Under the pieces are notes generated by a model, which had not been told where the DNA came from, searched no databases, and saw nothing but the letters and a program-made list of their open reading frames with translations. From assembly GCA_963828075.1 (NCBI GenBank), contig CAWHDH010000017.1, positions 310,001 to 374,000 on the forward strand: a stretch of DNA of 64,000 nucleotides, read 5' to 3'. Below are positions 8,656-15,958 of this stretch, one piece after another. Source of the DNA: JACCYI01 sp963828075 (GTDB lineage Bacteria > Actinomycetota > Thermoleophilia > Solirubrobacterales > Solirubrobacteraceae). The translations under genes were made by a program, and so were the position numbers. Within the stretch, counting starts at the first letter, position 1, and the number at the start of each line of letters is the position of its first letter.

Positions 8656-10167
8656 ATGCCGCGCACGCCTCTCGCCTCAGCCCTGTCCGACATCGCCGCT
8701 CGGGAGCACTCCCGGCGCCAGTTCCTCGGGGCGTCGTTCGCCGCCGCGGCTACGTTCGCCGCCGGTCCGCTCGTCTCGCGCGCCTGGGGCGCTCCGCCAC
8801 CGAGGGTGGTCGTCGTCGGCGCCGGCCTCGCCGGGCTGACCGCGGCGCACCGCCTGCGCCAGGGCGGCCTCACCGCCCCCGTCCACGAGGCGTCGAACCG
8901 GCTCGGCGGCCGCTGCTGGACGATCCGCGGCGCGTTCGCCAACGGCCAGGTCGCCGAGCACGGCGGCGAGCTCATCGACTCCGCCCACACGGCCCTCAAG
9001 CACCTGTGCCAGCAGCTGCGGCTGCCGCTCGACAACCTCGTGCAGGGCGAGCAGAACGGCACCGACCCGCTCTACTACTTCGACGGCGCCCCGTACACGT
9101 ACGCGCAGGCGGCCGCCGACTACAACGGCGTCTACCAGAAGGTCCACCGCGATCTCTCGGACGCGTCGTATCCGACCACCTACACGTCGAGCACCGAGCG
9201 CGGCCGCCAGCTCGACAACATGAGCATCGCGGCGTGGATCGACGAGAGCGTGCCCGGCGGGCGGGCGTCGAAGTTCGGCCAGCTGCTCGAGGTCGCCTAC
9301 ATCATCGAGTACGGCGCCGAGTCGTCCGAGCAGAGCTCGCTGAACCTGATCTACCTGCTCGGCTATAGCGGCCAGGGCAAGCTGCGGCTGTTCGGCCCGT
9401 CGAACGAGAAGTACCACGTGCGCGGCGGCAACGACCAGATCGTCACGAAGCTGGCGGCGCAGCTCCCCGGGCAGATCCGCACCAACTCGGTGCTCACGAA
9501 GATCGCCCGCACGAGCGGCGGTGCGTACAACCTCACCTTCAAGGAGGGCGCGACCACCCGCGTGGTCCCCGCCGACCGGGTGATCCTCACGCTGCCGTTC
9601 TCGATCCTGCGTTCCTCGGTCGACTTCTCGCAGGCCGGATTCTCCGCGGTCAAGACGCGCGCGATCCGCGAGCTCGGCATGGGCGACAACTCGAAGCTCA
9701 ACGTCGGCTTCTCGAGCCGCCACTGGCGGACCCGCGGCAACAACGGCGACACCTACGCCGACACCGGCTACCAGGCGACGTGGGAGGTCTCGCGCGCGCA
9801 GGCCGGCACGTCGGGCATCCTCGTCGACTACACCGGCGGCGCGATCGCGGCGGCCGCGGCGGGCGACCCGCAGGCGCTCGCCCGGACCTTCCTCGCCCAG
9901 CTCGAGCCGGTGCTGCCGGGGATCACGAGCCGCTGGGACGGGCGTGCGACGATCGACAACTGGACGACCAACCCGTGGTCCAAGGGGTCCTACTCCTACT
10001 ACCGCCCGGGCCAGTACACGGCGTTCGGCGGCGCCGAGAGCGAGATCGAGGGCGCCTGCCACTTCGCGGGCGAGCACACCACGCAGGACTTCCAGGGCTA
10101 CCTGAACGGCGCAGTCGAGACCGGCGAACGCGCCGCTGCGGAGGTGTTGGACGCGGCCCTCGCATAG
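8656..10167 (+). CDS. Tat-exported flavin amine oxidase (monoamine oxidase family)
   Basis: A 503-residue FAD-dependent oxidase. The N-terminus carries a twin-arginine signal (SRRQFLG, R20-R21, then a hydrophobic stretch ending near SRAWGA), so it should be exported folded with its cofactor. The dinucleotide-binding motif VVVVGAGLAGLTAAHRL (51-67) is followed by E and the GG motif NRLGGRCWT. The C-terminal FAD-contact segment is HFAGEHTTQDFQGYLNGAVETG. The family oxidatively deaminates amines or amino acids; the substrate cannot be told. Upstream is a leaderless-type promoter under a palindrome. pdxS follows after 14 nt but has its own promoter. Confidence 0.88.
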   Translation: MPRTPLASALSDIAAREHSRRQFLGASFAAAATFAAGPLVSRAWGAPPPRVVVVGAGLAGLTAAHRLRQGGLTAPVHEASNRLGGRCWTIRGAFANGQVAEHGGELIDSAHTALKHLCQQLRLPLDNLVQGEQNGTDPLYYFDGAPYTYAQAAADYNGVYQKVHRDLSDASYPTTYTSSTERGRQLDNMSIAAWIDESVPGGRASKFGQLLEVAYIIEYGAESSEQSSLNLIYLLGYSGQGKLRLFGPSNEKYHVRGGNDQIVTKLAAQLPGQIRTNSVLTKIARTSGGAYNLTFKEGATTRVVPADRVILTLPFSILRSSVDFSQAGFSAVKTRAIRELGMGDNSKLNVGFSSRHWRTRGNNGDTYADTGYQATWEVSRAQAGTSGILVDYTGGAIAAAAAGDPQALARTFLAQLEPVLPGITSRWDGRATIDNWTTNPWSKGSYSYYRPGQYTAFGGAESEIEGACHFAGEHTTQDFQGYLNGAVETGERAAAEVLDAALA

Positions 10168-10168
10168 C

Positions 10169-10174
10169 TAGAGT
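10169..10174 (+). promoter_or_regulatory. pdxS promoter -10 (TAGAGT) with TTGGAC -35
   Basis: TAGAGT lies 7 nt before ATG 10182 and 17 bp behind TTGGAC at 10146-10151, a near-consensus actinobacterial sigma-A promoter. The predicted transcript starts at or next to the ATG, so it is probably leaderless. The -35 lies inside the end of the amine oxidase gene. Confidence 0.6.
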
Positions 10175-10181
10175 GGTGGGC

Positions 10182-11066
10182 ATGCGCGATGAAGCCACGT
10201 TCCGTGTGAAGGCCGGCCTGGCCGAGATGCTCAAGGGCGGCGTGATCATGGACGTCGTCACGCCCGACGAGGCGAAGATCGCCGAGGACGCCGGCGCGGT
10301 CGCCGTCATGGCGCTCGAGCGCGTCCCCGCCGACATCCGCCGCGACGGGGGCGTCGCCCGCATGTCGGACCCGTCGATGATCCACGGCATCCAGGAAGTC
10401 GTGACCATCCCGGTGATGGCCAAGGCCCGCATCGGCCACTTCGCCGAGGCGCAGGTGCTCGAGGCGCTCGAGGTCGACTACGTCGACGAGTCCGAGGTCC
10501 TCACGCCGGCCGACGAGGCCAACCACATCGACAAGTGGGCGTTCAAGGTCCCGTTCGTCTGCGGCGCGACGAACCTCGGCGAGGCGCTGCGGCGCATCGG
10601 CGAGGGCGCCGCGATGATCCGCTCCAAGGGCGAGGCCGGGACCGGCGACATCGTCGAGGCCGTCCGTCACATGCGCCGCATCAACTCAGAGATCCGCGCG
10701 CTGAGCGTCATGGACGACGCCGAGCTGGCGACCGCCGCCAAGCAGCACCAGGCGCCGCTGGACCTCGTCCGCGAGGTCGCGCGCGCCGGCAAGCTCCCGG
10801 TCGTGCTGTTCTGCGCCGGCGGCATCGCCACCCCGGCCGACGCGTCGCTGATGATGCAGCTCGGCGCCGAGGGCGTGTTCGTCGGCTCGGGGATCTTCAA
10901 GAGCGAGGACCCGCCGAGCCGGGCCCGGGCGATCGTCGAGGCGACGACGCACTTCGCCGACGCCGAGCGCGTCGCACGAGCCTCCGAGGGTCTCGGCACT
11001 GCGATGGCGTCCCTCGAGACGCGCAAGCTCGAGGAGCGCCAGCTCCTCGCCAACCGCGGCTGGTAG
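10182..11066 (+). CDS. pdxS: Pyridoxal 5'-phosphate synthase subunit PdxS
   Basis: A 294-residue (beta/alpha)8 synthase that makes pyridoxal 5'-phosphate from ribose 5-phosphate, glyceraldehyde 3-phosphate and ammonia. The catalytic residues sit at the canonical positions: D24 (VIMDVV), K81 (VMAKARIGH) and K149 (MIRSKGEAGTGD). The length matches the family. ATG 10182 gives the standard N-terminus (family start ...FRVKAGLAEMLKGGVIMDV) and is 7 nt behind TAGAGT. The glutaminase partner gene pdxT follows after 6 nt, so the two form an operon encoding the 12+12 complex. Confidence 0.97.
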   Translation: MRDEATFRVKAGLAEMLKGGVIMDVVTPDEAKIAEDAGAVAVMALERVPADIRRDGGVARMSDPSMIHGIQEVVTIPVMAKARIGHFAEAQVLEALEVDYVDESEVLTPADEANHIDKWAFKVPFVCGATNLGEALRRIGEGAAMIRSKGEAGTGDIVEAVRHMRRINSEIRALSVMDDAELATAAKQHQAPLDLVREVARAGKLPVVLFCAGGIATPADASLMMQLGAEGVFVGSGIFKSEDPPSRARAIVEATTHFADAERVARASEGLGTAMASLETRKLEERQLLANRGW

Positions 11067-11072
11067 CGCGGC

Positions 11073-11672
11073 GTGTTCACGGGGCAGGGCGAGGCCGGCG
11101 CCGCGGGCGACGGCCCGCTGATCGGCGTGCTCGCCCTCCAGGGCGACTTCGAGGCGCACGGGCGGATGCTGCGCGACCTCGGCGCCCGCGTGCGCGAGGT
11201 CCGCGTCCCGGCCGACCTCGGAGGGCTCGACGGGCTGGTGATGCCGGGCGGCGAGTCGACGACGATGACGCTCGGCATCGCGCGCGAGGGGCTCGCCGAT
11301 CCGCTGCGCGAGCTGGCCCGCTCCGGCACGCCGATCCTCGGCACCTGCGCGGGGATGATCATGCTCGACCGCGAGCACCTCGCCCTCGCCGACTACACCT
11401 GCCGGCGCAACGCGTTCGGCCGCCAGCTGCACTCCTTCGAAGAGGACCTCGAGATCCCCGGGATCGAGGGCGAGCCGGTCCGCGCGGTGTTCATCCGGGC
11501 CCCGTGGATCGAGTCGCACGGCGATGCGGTCGAGATCCTCGCCGCCGTCGACGGCCACCCCGTCGCCGCCCGCCAGGGCAACCTGCTGGTCATCTCGTTC
11601 CACCCGGAGATCGCGGGCGAGTCCCGGATCCACGAGCTCTTCCTGAGGACCCTGTGCCGGACCCCGAGCTGA
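11073..11672 (+). CDS. pdxT: Pyridoxal 5'-phosphate synthase glutaminase PdxT
   Basis: A class I glutamine amidotransferase of 199 residues that hydrolyses glutamine and channels ammonia to PdxS. The triad is visible as C92 in GTCAGM and H177/E179 in SFHPEIAGE. The oxyanion and substrate loop PGGESTT is at about 58-64. The start is GTG 11073, 6 nt behind the pdxS stop; the first 15 residues are a family-atypical extension (GIGVLALQGDF normally begins the protein), so the true start could be slightly downstream, although no closer canonical codon is evident. The gene overlaps the following phosphatase gene by 19 nt. Confidence 0.95.
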   Translation: MFTGQGEAGAAGDGPLIGVLALQGDFEAHGRMLRDLGARVREVRVPADLGGLDGLVMPGGESTTMTLGIAREGLADPLRELARSGTPILGTCAGMIMLDREHLALADYTCRRNAFGRQLHSFEEDLEIPGIEGEPVRAVFIRAPWIESHGDAVEILAAVDGHPVAARQGNLLVISFHPEIAGESRIHELFLRTLCRTPS

Positions 11673-12313
11673 CGCTGTACTTCACCCGCCACGGCGAGTC
11701 GCTGGCGAACTCGAGCGACCGCGACGGCGTCCCCCGTCCGAAGGACTGGGACCGGCTGTCGGACCTCGGCTGGGAGCAGGCCCGCGGAGTCGGGGAGCGC
11801 CTGCAGGACTCCGGGCTCGAGCTGATCGTCGCGTCCGACATGCGCCGCGCCCAGGAGACCGCCCAGGGCATCGCCGACGTTCTCGACCTCCCGATCGAGA
11901 CCCTGCCCGAGCTGCACGAGGTCCGCCAGTCCGACGCCTTCTACGCCAGCACGCCCGACTTCGGCGACACCGGCACGCTGAACTGGATGCCGAACTCCCC
12001 GCCCGACTTCGCGGAGGCGGGGGCGGAGTCGTTCAACGACATCGTCGGCCGCGTCCGGACGGTGCAGGAGGCGCTGGCCCAACGTGCCGCCGAGCGCCGG
12101 GTCCTCGCCGTCAGTCACCACGGCTTCCTGCACTTCTTCCTCGGCGCCGTGCTGTTCGGCGACGACTTCGGCCCTCAGCACGTCCTCCCGCTCTACGCCG
12201 CCGGCCACGCCAACACGGGCATCTCGATCTTCGAGCGCCGGGCGCGGCGGATGGACGGGGTCGACTTCGACGGCTGGCTGCTCACCACGTGGAACGACCG
12301 CGCGCACCTTTGA
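11654..12313 (+). CDS. Histidine phosphatase superfamily protein (PhoE/GpmB-like)
   Basis: The protein has 219 residues from GTG 11654, which lies inside the end of pdxT, so translation is probably coupled. The catalytic RHG motif is TRHGES (H13). A second phosphate-pocket segment ASDMRRAQETAQ and the C-terminal SHHGFLH complete a branched histidine phosphatase fold. The substrate is undetermined. Overlap with pdxST suggests, but does not prove, a role in handling a phosphorylated vitamin B6 or sugar-phosphate metabolite. Confidence 0.85.
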   Translation: MPDPELTLYFTRHGESLANSSDRDGVPRPKDWDRLSDLGWEQARGVGERLQDSGLELIVASDMRRAQETAQGIADVLDLPIETLPELHEVRQSDAFYASTPDFGDTGTLNWMPNSPPDFAEAGAESFNDIVGRVRTVQEALAQRAAERRVLAVSHHGFLHFFLGAVLFGDDFGPQHVLPLYAAGHANTGISIFERRARRMDGVDFDGWLLTTWNDRAHL

Positions 12314-12323
12314 GGCTGCCGGT

Positions 12324-12537
12324 CTGAACTGCTGAACCCCCGCATTGAGGGTGGCTCGGGGGGAGAGGGCAGGGCAGGTCGTCAACCACCCCCTTGTCGT
12401 CATCAAGGCTCGCATGGGGGTGGTTCACCCCCAAATAGAGGGTGAACCACCCCCATGCACCGCGCGGGAAGGGCACGGGGGTGGTTGACGTCCTCCCAGG
12501 CTCCCTCCGAACCCTCCCCCTCAAAGCCGCCGTTCAG
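12324..12537. repeat. Dispersed four-arm palindromic element, copy B
   Basis: This element fills the gap between the phosphatase gene and the convergent glucosidase gene. Arms begin near 12383 (+), 12414 (-), 12445 (+) and 12477 (-), spaced 31-32 bp. The two central arms form a perfect 19-bp stem (12412-12430 with 12440-12458) and a 9-nt loop. The outer arms 12381-12393 and 12477-12489 pair perfectly over 13 bp. The edges are themselves inverted: CTGAAC...CATTGAGGG on the left and CCCTC...CAAAGCCGCCGTTCAG on the right. It could act as a bidirectional terminator for the convergent pair. Confidence 0.8.
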
Positions 12538-12543
12538 CCCGGC

Positions 12544-14247
12544 TCACACCTCGCGGCGGTAGATCCGCGCCTCCCACGCTGCGAGCTCCAACCCGCCACC
12601 CGCCGGCTCCACGTTCCCCAGGACCAGCTCGGCGCCCGCCCAAGCCTCGTCCACCTCGGCGGTCGCCGGCTCGCTCGAGAAGTTGGCGACGACGAGCAGA
12701 TCGACGGAGCCGAGACGCCGCGTGAACGCGTAGACGCGCTCGTCGTCCGGCAGCAGCATGGTGAAGTCGCCGTGGGCGACGGCGGGCTCGGAGCGGCGGA
12801 GCTCGATCAGCCGCCGGTAGTGGTGGAACACCGAGCCGGGATCCTGACGGGCGGCGCGGGCGTTGATCGTGGCGTGGTTCGGGTTGACGGGCAGCCACGG
12901 CGTGCCGGTGGTGAAGCCCGCGTGCTCGGAGTCGTCCCACTGCATCGGCGTCCGCGCGTTGTCGCGACCCATCGCCCGCAGGCCGGCCAGGGCCTCGTCG
13001 GGGTCGGCGCCTCCGGCGACGACCGCCGCGTTGTAGTGGTTGAGCGACTCGATGTCGCGGAAGTCCTCGAGCGAGGCGAACGGAGCGTTGGTCATGCCGA
13101 GTTCCTCGCCCTGGTAGACGTAGGGCGTCCCGCGGTGCAGGTGCAGGACCGTGGCGAGCAGCTTCGCCGAGCGCTCGCGGTACTCGCCGTCGTCGCCGAA
13201 GCGCGAGACGGCGCGCGGCTGGTCGTGGTTGTTCCAGTAGAGGCTGTTCCAGCCGACGCCGGCGAGCTCGGCCTGCCAGCGGCCGAGCGACGCCTTGAGG
13301 TCGCGCAGGGCGAGCGGGTGGACGTCGAACTTGGTCGCCCCCTGGTCGAGCTGGACGTGCTCGAACTGGAAGACCATGTCGACCTCGCCGCCCGCCGGAT
13401 CGGTGAATCGCCGCGCCTGGTCGACCGTCACGCCCGGCATCTCGCCGACGGTCAGGAACTCCCCCTCGCGGTCGGCGAAGACCTCGCGATGCATCTCCTG
13501 GAGGAACTCGTGGATGCGCGGCCCGCTCAGGATGTGTGAGCTGGCGTCGCCGAGGACGCCGCCGCCGAGGACCGGGCCGTCCGGCAGCTCGGGATCTTTG
13601 GAGATCATGTTGATGACGTCCATCCGGAACCCGTCGACCCCGCGGTCGAGCCACCAGCGCATCATCGTGTAGATCGCCTGGCGGACCTCCGGGTTCTCCC
13701 AGTTGAGGTCGGGCTGCTTGCGCGAGAAGAGATGCAGGTAGTACTCGCCGGTCGCGGCGTCGAGCTCCCAGGCCGGCCCGGAGAACCACGACTCCCAGTT
13801 CGTCGGCTCGGCGCCCGGGTCGCCGGCGCCCAACCCCTCGCGCGGCGGCCGCCACCAGTACCAGTCGCGCTTCGGGTTGTCCTTCGAGGATCGCGACTCC
13901 ACGAACCACGGGTGCTCGTCGGACGTGTGGTTGACGACCAGGTCCATCACGACCTTGATGCCGCGTCCGTGAGCGGCGGTCAGCAGCGCGTCGAAGTCCG
14001 CCAGCGTCCCGAACACCGGGTCGATGTCCTGGTAGTCGCTGATGTCGTAGCCGTTGTCGTCCTGCGGCGAGGGATAGACGGGGGAGAGCCAGACCACGTC
14101 GATGCCCAGCTGCACCAGGTGATCGAGCCGCGCGGCGATCCCGGGGAGGTCGCCGACGCCGTCGCCGTCGGAGTCGGCGAAGCTGCGGGGATACACCTGG
14201 TAGACGACGGAGGTCTTCCACCACGGCTCGCGTACGCTGTGCGGCAT
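12544..14247 (-). CDS. GH13 alpha-glucosidase (oligo-1,6-glucosidase type)
   Basis: The protein has 567 residues, starts PWWKTSVVYQVYPRSF near the N-terminus and has no signal peptide, so it is a cytoplasmic GH13 enzyme. The catalytic residues are the nucleophile D210 (DGFRMDV), the general acid E269 (LTVGEMPG) and the stabilising D342 (WNNHDQPR). MDLVVNHTS (101-109) is conserved region I. A C-terminal beta-sandwich domain follows. It hydrolyses alpha-1,4 or alpha-1,6 glucosides such as isomaltose, maltose or trehalose-like sugars. ATG 14247 shares two bases with the ATG of the divergent DUF2277 gene and sits 7 nt behind its own TATGTT -10. In-frame starts further upstream (14262) would lengthen the overlap. 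Confidence 0.92.
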   Translation of the reverse strand: MPHSVREPWWKTSVVYQVYPRSFADSDGDGVGDLPGIAARLDHLVQLGIDVVWLSPVYPSPQDDNGYDISDYQDIDPVFGTLADFDALLTAAHGRGIKVVMDLVVNHTSDEHPWFVESRSSKDNPKRDWYWWRPPREGLGAGDPGAEPTNWESWFSGPAWELDAATGEYYLHLFSRKQPDLNWENPEVRQAIYTMMRWWLDRGVDGFRMDVINMISKDPELPDGPVLGGGVLGDASSHILSGPRIHEFLQEMHREVFADREGEFLTVGEMPGVTVDQARRFTDPAGGEVDMVFQFEHVQLDQGATKFDVHPLALRDLKASLGRWQAELAGVGWNSLYWNNHDQPRAVSRFGDDGEYRERSAKLLATVLHLHRGTPYVYQGEELGMTNAPFASLEDFRDIESLNHYNAAVVAGGADPDEALAGLRAMGRDNARTPMQWDDSEHAGFTTGTPWLPVNPNHATINARAARQDPGSVFHHYRRLIELRRSEPAVAHGDFTMLLPDDERVYAFTRRLGSVDLLVVANFSSEPATAEVDEAWAGAELVLGNVEPAGGGLELAAWEARIYRREV

Positions 14248-14260
14248 GTGCCGCAACATA
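14233..14260. promoter_or_regulatory. Symmetric divergent leaderless promoters around overlapping start codons
   Basis: On the plus strand TACGCT (14233-14238) is followed by 7 nt and ATG 14246. On the minus strand TATGTT (complement of 14255-14260) is followed by 7 nt and ATG 14247. The two start codons share bases 14246-14247 within CATG. The block GCGGCATGTGCCGC (14241-14254) is an interrupted palindrome. Each -10 therefore lies inside the first codons of the opposite gene. Confidence 0.6.
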
Positions 14261-14515
14261 CGCACCCTCTCGAACTTTGAGCCTCCCGCCACCGACGAGG
14301 AGATCAACAACGCCGCGCTGCAGTACGTGCGCAAGATCAGCGGCTTCACGAAGCCGTCGAAGGCCAACGAGGAGGCCTTCGAGCGCGCCGTCCAGGCGGT
14401 CACCGCCGCGTCGACGCAGCTGCTCGGCGAGCTGACGATCTCCGCACCGCCCAAGGACCGCGAGATCGAGGCGGCCAAGGCGAGAGCCCGCGCGGCGGCC
14501 CGCTACGCCGCCTGA
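14246..14515 (+). CDS. DUF2277 domain protein
   Basis: An 89-residue cytoplasmic protein that starts MCRNIRTLSNFEPPATDEE and continues ALQYVRKISG, then APPKDREIEAAKARARAAAR. This is the whole length and conserved start of the DUF2277 family. The family has no established function. The conserved MCRNIRTL start fixes ATG 14246, which overlaps the ATG of the divergent GH13 gene by two bases. The 3' end overlaps the convergent LLM oxidoreductase gene by 13 bp. Confidence 0.88.
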   Translation: MCRNIRTLSNFEPPATDEEINNAALQYVRKISGFTKPSKANEEAFERAVQAVTAASTQLLGELTISAPPKDREIEAAKARARAAARYAA

Positions 14516-15408
14516 GCCCGGCCGATCAACCCGACCTGCTCCACGTCCTCGTGGAGCAGGAGCTGCAGCATGACCCCATCGACGCCGACGGCGGCGAGCG
14601 CGGCGAGCTGCTCGCGCGCCTCGTCGGGCGTGCCCTGGATCCAGGCCGGCGGCGGCTCGAACCCGGGGTCGCCGCGCCGCTCGCCGATCGCGCGCCGCCG
14701 CTCCGCGATCTCGGCGCGGTCGCGCCCGATGACGGCGCCCAGCATCACCGAGAACCGCGGCCGCGGGCGACCGGCCCGCGCCCACGCGGCGTCGACCGCA
14801 GCGCGCCGCTCGCGGCACTGCTCGGCGGTCGCGTAGACGGTGTTGTACTCGTCGGCGAACCGAGCGGCGATGGCGACGCTGCGCGGCCCGGCGTTCCCGC
14901 CGACGATGAACCACGGCCGCGCCGGCTTGGGCTGCGCGTCGACCTCCACCAGCCGGTAGTGCTCGCCCGCGAACGAGAACGGCCCGTCCTGCCAGAGGCC
15001 GTGGACGATCTCGAGCTGCTCGGCGAACACGTCCATCCGCTCGCGCGTGGCGGCGAACGGGAAGCCGAACGCGGCGTGCTCGCCCTCGTGCCAGCCGGCG
15101 CCGAGCCCGAGCGACACGCGCCCGCCGGAGATCTGATCGGCGGTGGCCGCGAGCTTGGCGAGGACCGACGGGTGGCGGAACGTCGCGGGGGAGACGAGCG
15201 TGCCGAGCCGCAGCGTCGTCGTGGTCGCCGCGAGCGCGCAGATCGTTCCCCACGCGTCGAGCACGTCGCGCCGCTCGCCGTCGAGCGGCAGGTAGTGGTC
15301 CGAGCGGAACAGGCTGCCGACGCCGTGCTCCTCGCAGGCCGCGGCGACGGCCTGCCACTGCGGCCAGGTGACGCCCTCCTGGCCCTCGATCATCACGCTG
15401 AGTTCCAT
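14503..15408 (-). CDS. LLM-class (F420-dependent-like) oxidoreductase
   Basis: A 301-residue luciferase-like monooxygenase-fold protein. Visible family segments are the N-terminal MELSVMIEGQEG strand, FRSDHYLP (about 34-41), the ATTTTLRLGTLVSP strand, SGGRVSLGLGAGWHEGEHAAFG (the signature loop for cofactor binding) and GNAGPRSVAIAARFADEYN. In actinobacteria most such proteins use F420H2, but FMN use cannot be excluded from sequence. The substrate is unknown. The gene stands alone, convergent with and overlapping the DUF2277 gene by 13 bp. Confidence 0.85.
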   Translation of the reverse strand: MELSVMIEGQEGVTWPQWQAVAAACEEHGVGSLFRSDHYLPLDGERRDVLDAWGTICALAATTTTLRLGTLVSPATFRHPSVLAKLAATADQISGGRVSLGLGAGWHEGEHAAFGFPFAATRERMDVFAEQLEIVHGLWQDGPFSFAGEHYRLVEVDAQPKPARPWFIVGGNAGPRSVAIAARFADEYNTVYATAEQCRERRAAVDAAWARAGRPRPRFSVMLGAVIGRDRAEIAERRRAIGERRGDPGFEPPPAWIQGTPDEAREQLAALAAVGVDGVMLQLLLHEDVEQVGLIGRAQAA

Positions 15409-15449
15409 GGCCGGTCTCGGTACCCCGGCTGAGGTCGACTACTCCCGGA

Positions 15450-15830
15450 TCACTGCAACGGCGCGACGACCTCGCGGGCGATCGAGTCCGCCTTGGACTG
15501 GTCCATGTTGCACGGGTTCGGCCGGGCCTCGTCGGCGGCGCACGCCCGGTTGGCGGCGTCGACCGCGACGCGCAGGCAGCGCCCGAGCGCGGGCGCCTCA
15601 CGCTCCTCGACGCCGTCGAGCACCAGCTCGGAGCCCTGCACGACGTCCTTGATGCGCAGGTGCCCGACGGCGGCGTGGCCGGTCAGGTCTGTGGCCAGAT
15701 GGGCCGTCAGGGCGCGCGACCAGCGCGGGCTCGGCGCGCCGGTCAGCGGCACGCGCAGGCTGGCGCCGACGTTCCCGGCGGCTCGCGGTGTGGCACGCAC
15801 GCCGTCGGCGATCTGATGCGTCTCGGGCAT
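15450..15830 (-). CDS. Hypothetical protein, 126 aa
   Basis: A small soluble protein without signal peptide or membrane segment. Recognisable features are a central block (TDLTGHAAVGHLRIKDVV, then SELVLDGVEEREAPALGR) and two Cys near the C-terminus (NRACAADEARPNPCNM). ATG 15830 is supported by a clear ribosome binding site, GAGGAGA, 8-14 nt upstream, unlike the leaderless genes around it. I do not recognise a family. The palindrome at 15910-15927 lies 80-97 nt before the start and may regulate it. Confidence 0.6.
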   Translation of the reverse strand: MPETHQIADGVRATPRAAGNVGASLRVPLTGAPSPRWSRALTAHLATDLTGHAAVGHLRIKDVVQGSELVLDGVEEREAPALGRCLRVAVDAANRACAADEARPNPCNMDQSKADSIAREVVAPLQ

Positions 15831-15909
15831 CGTCGTCTCTCCTCGGTCGATTCCTTCGAGTGATCAGTGTCACCCTCGCCCCCGCGGCGAACACGGCGGG
15901 GCGCGCCAT

Positions 15910-15927
15910 TCCCCCCGATCGGGGGGA
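15910..15927. promoter_or_regulatory. Perfect 18-bp palindrome TCCCCCCGATCGGGGGGA
   Basis: This symmetric site lies in the 128-bp gap between the end of the PAS kinase gene and the start of the 126-residue hypothetical gene. It could be a dimeric-regulator operator for the latter. It could also be a stem terminating the kinase transcript, since it lies 32 nt past the kinase stop, though no U tract follows. The rest of the gap shows no other structure. Confidence 0.45.
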
Positions 15928-15958
15928 GTCAACCGTCGGGCGCCTGACCGGTGAGCCG

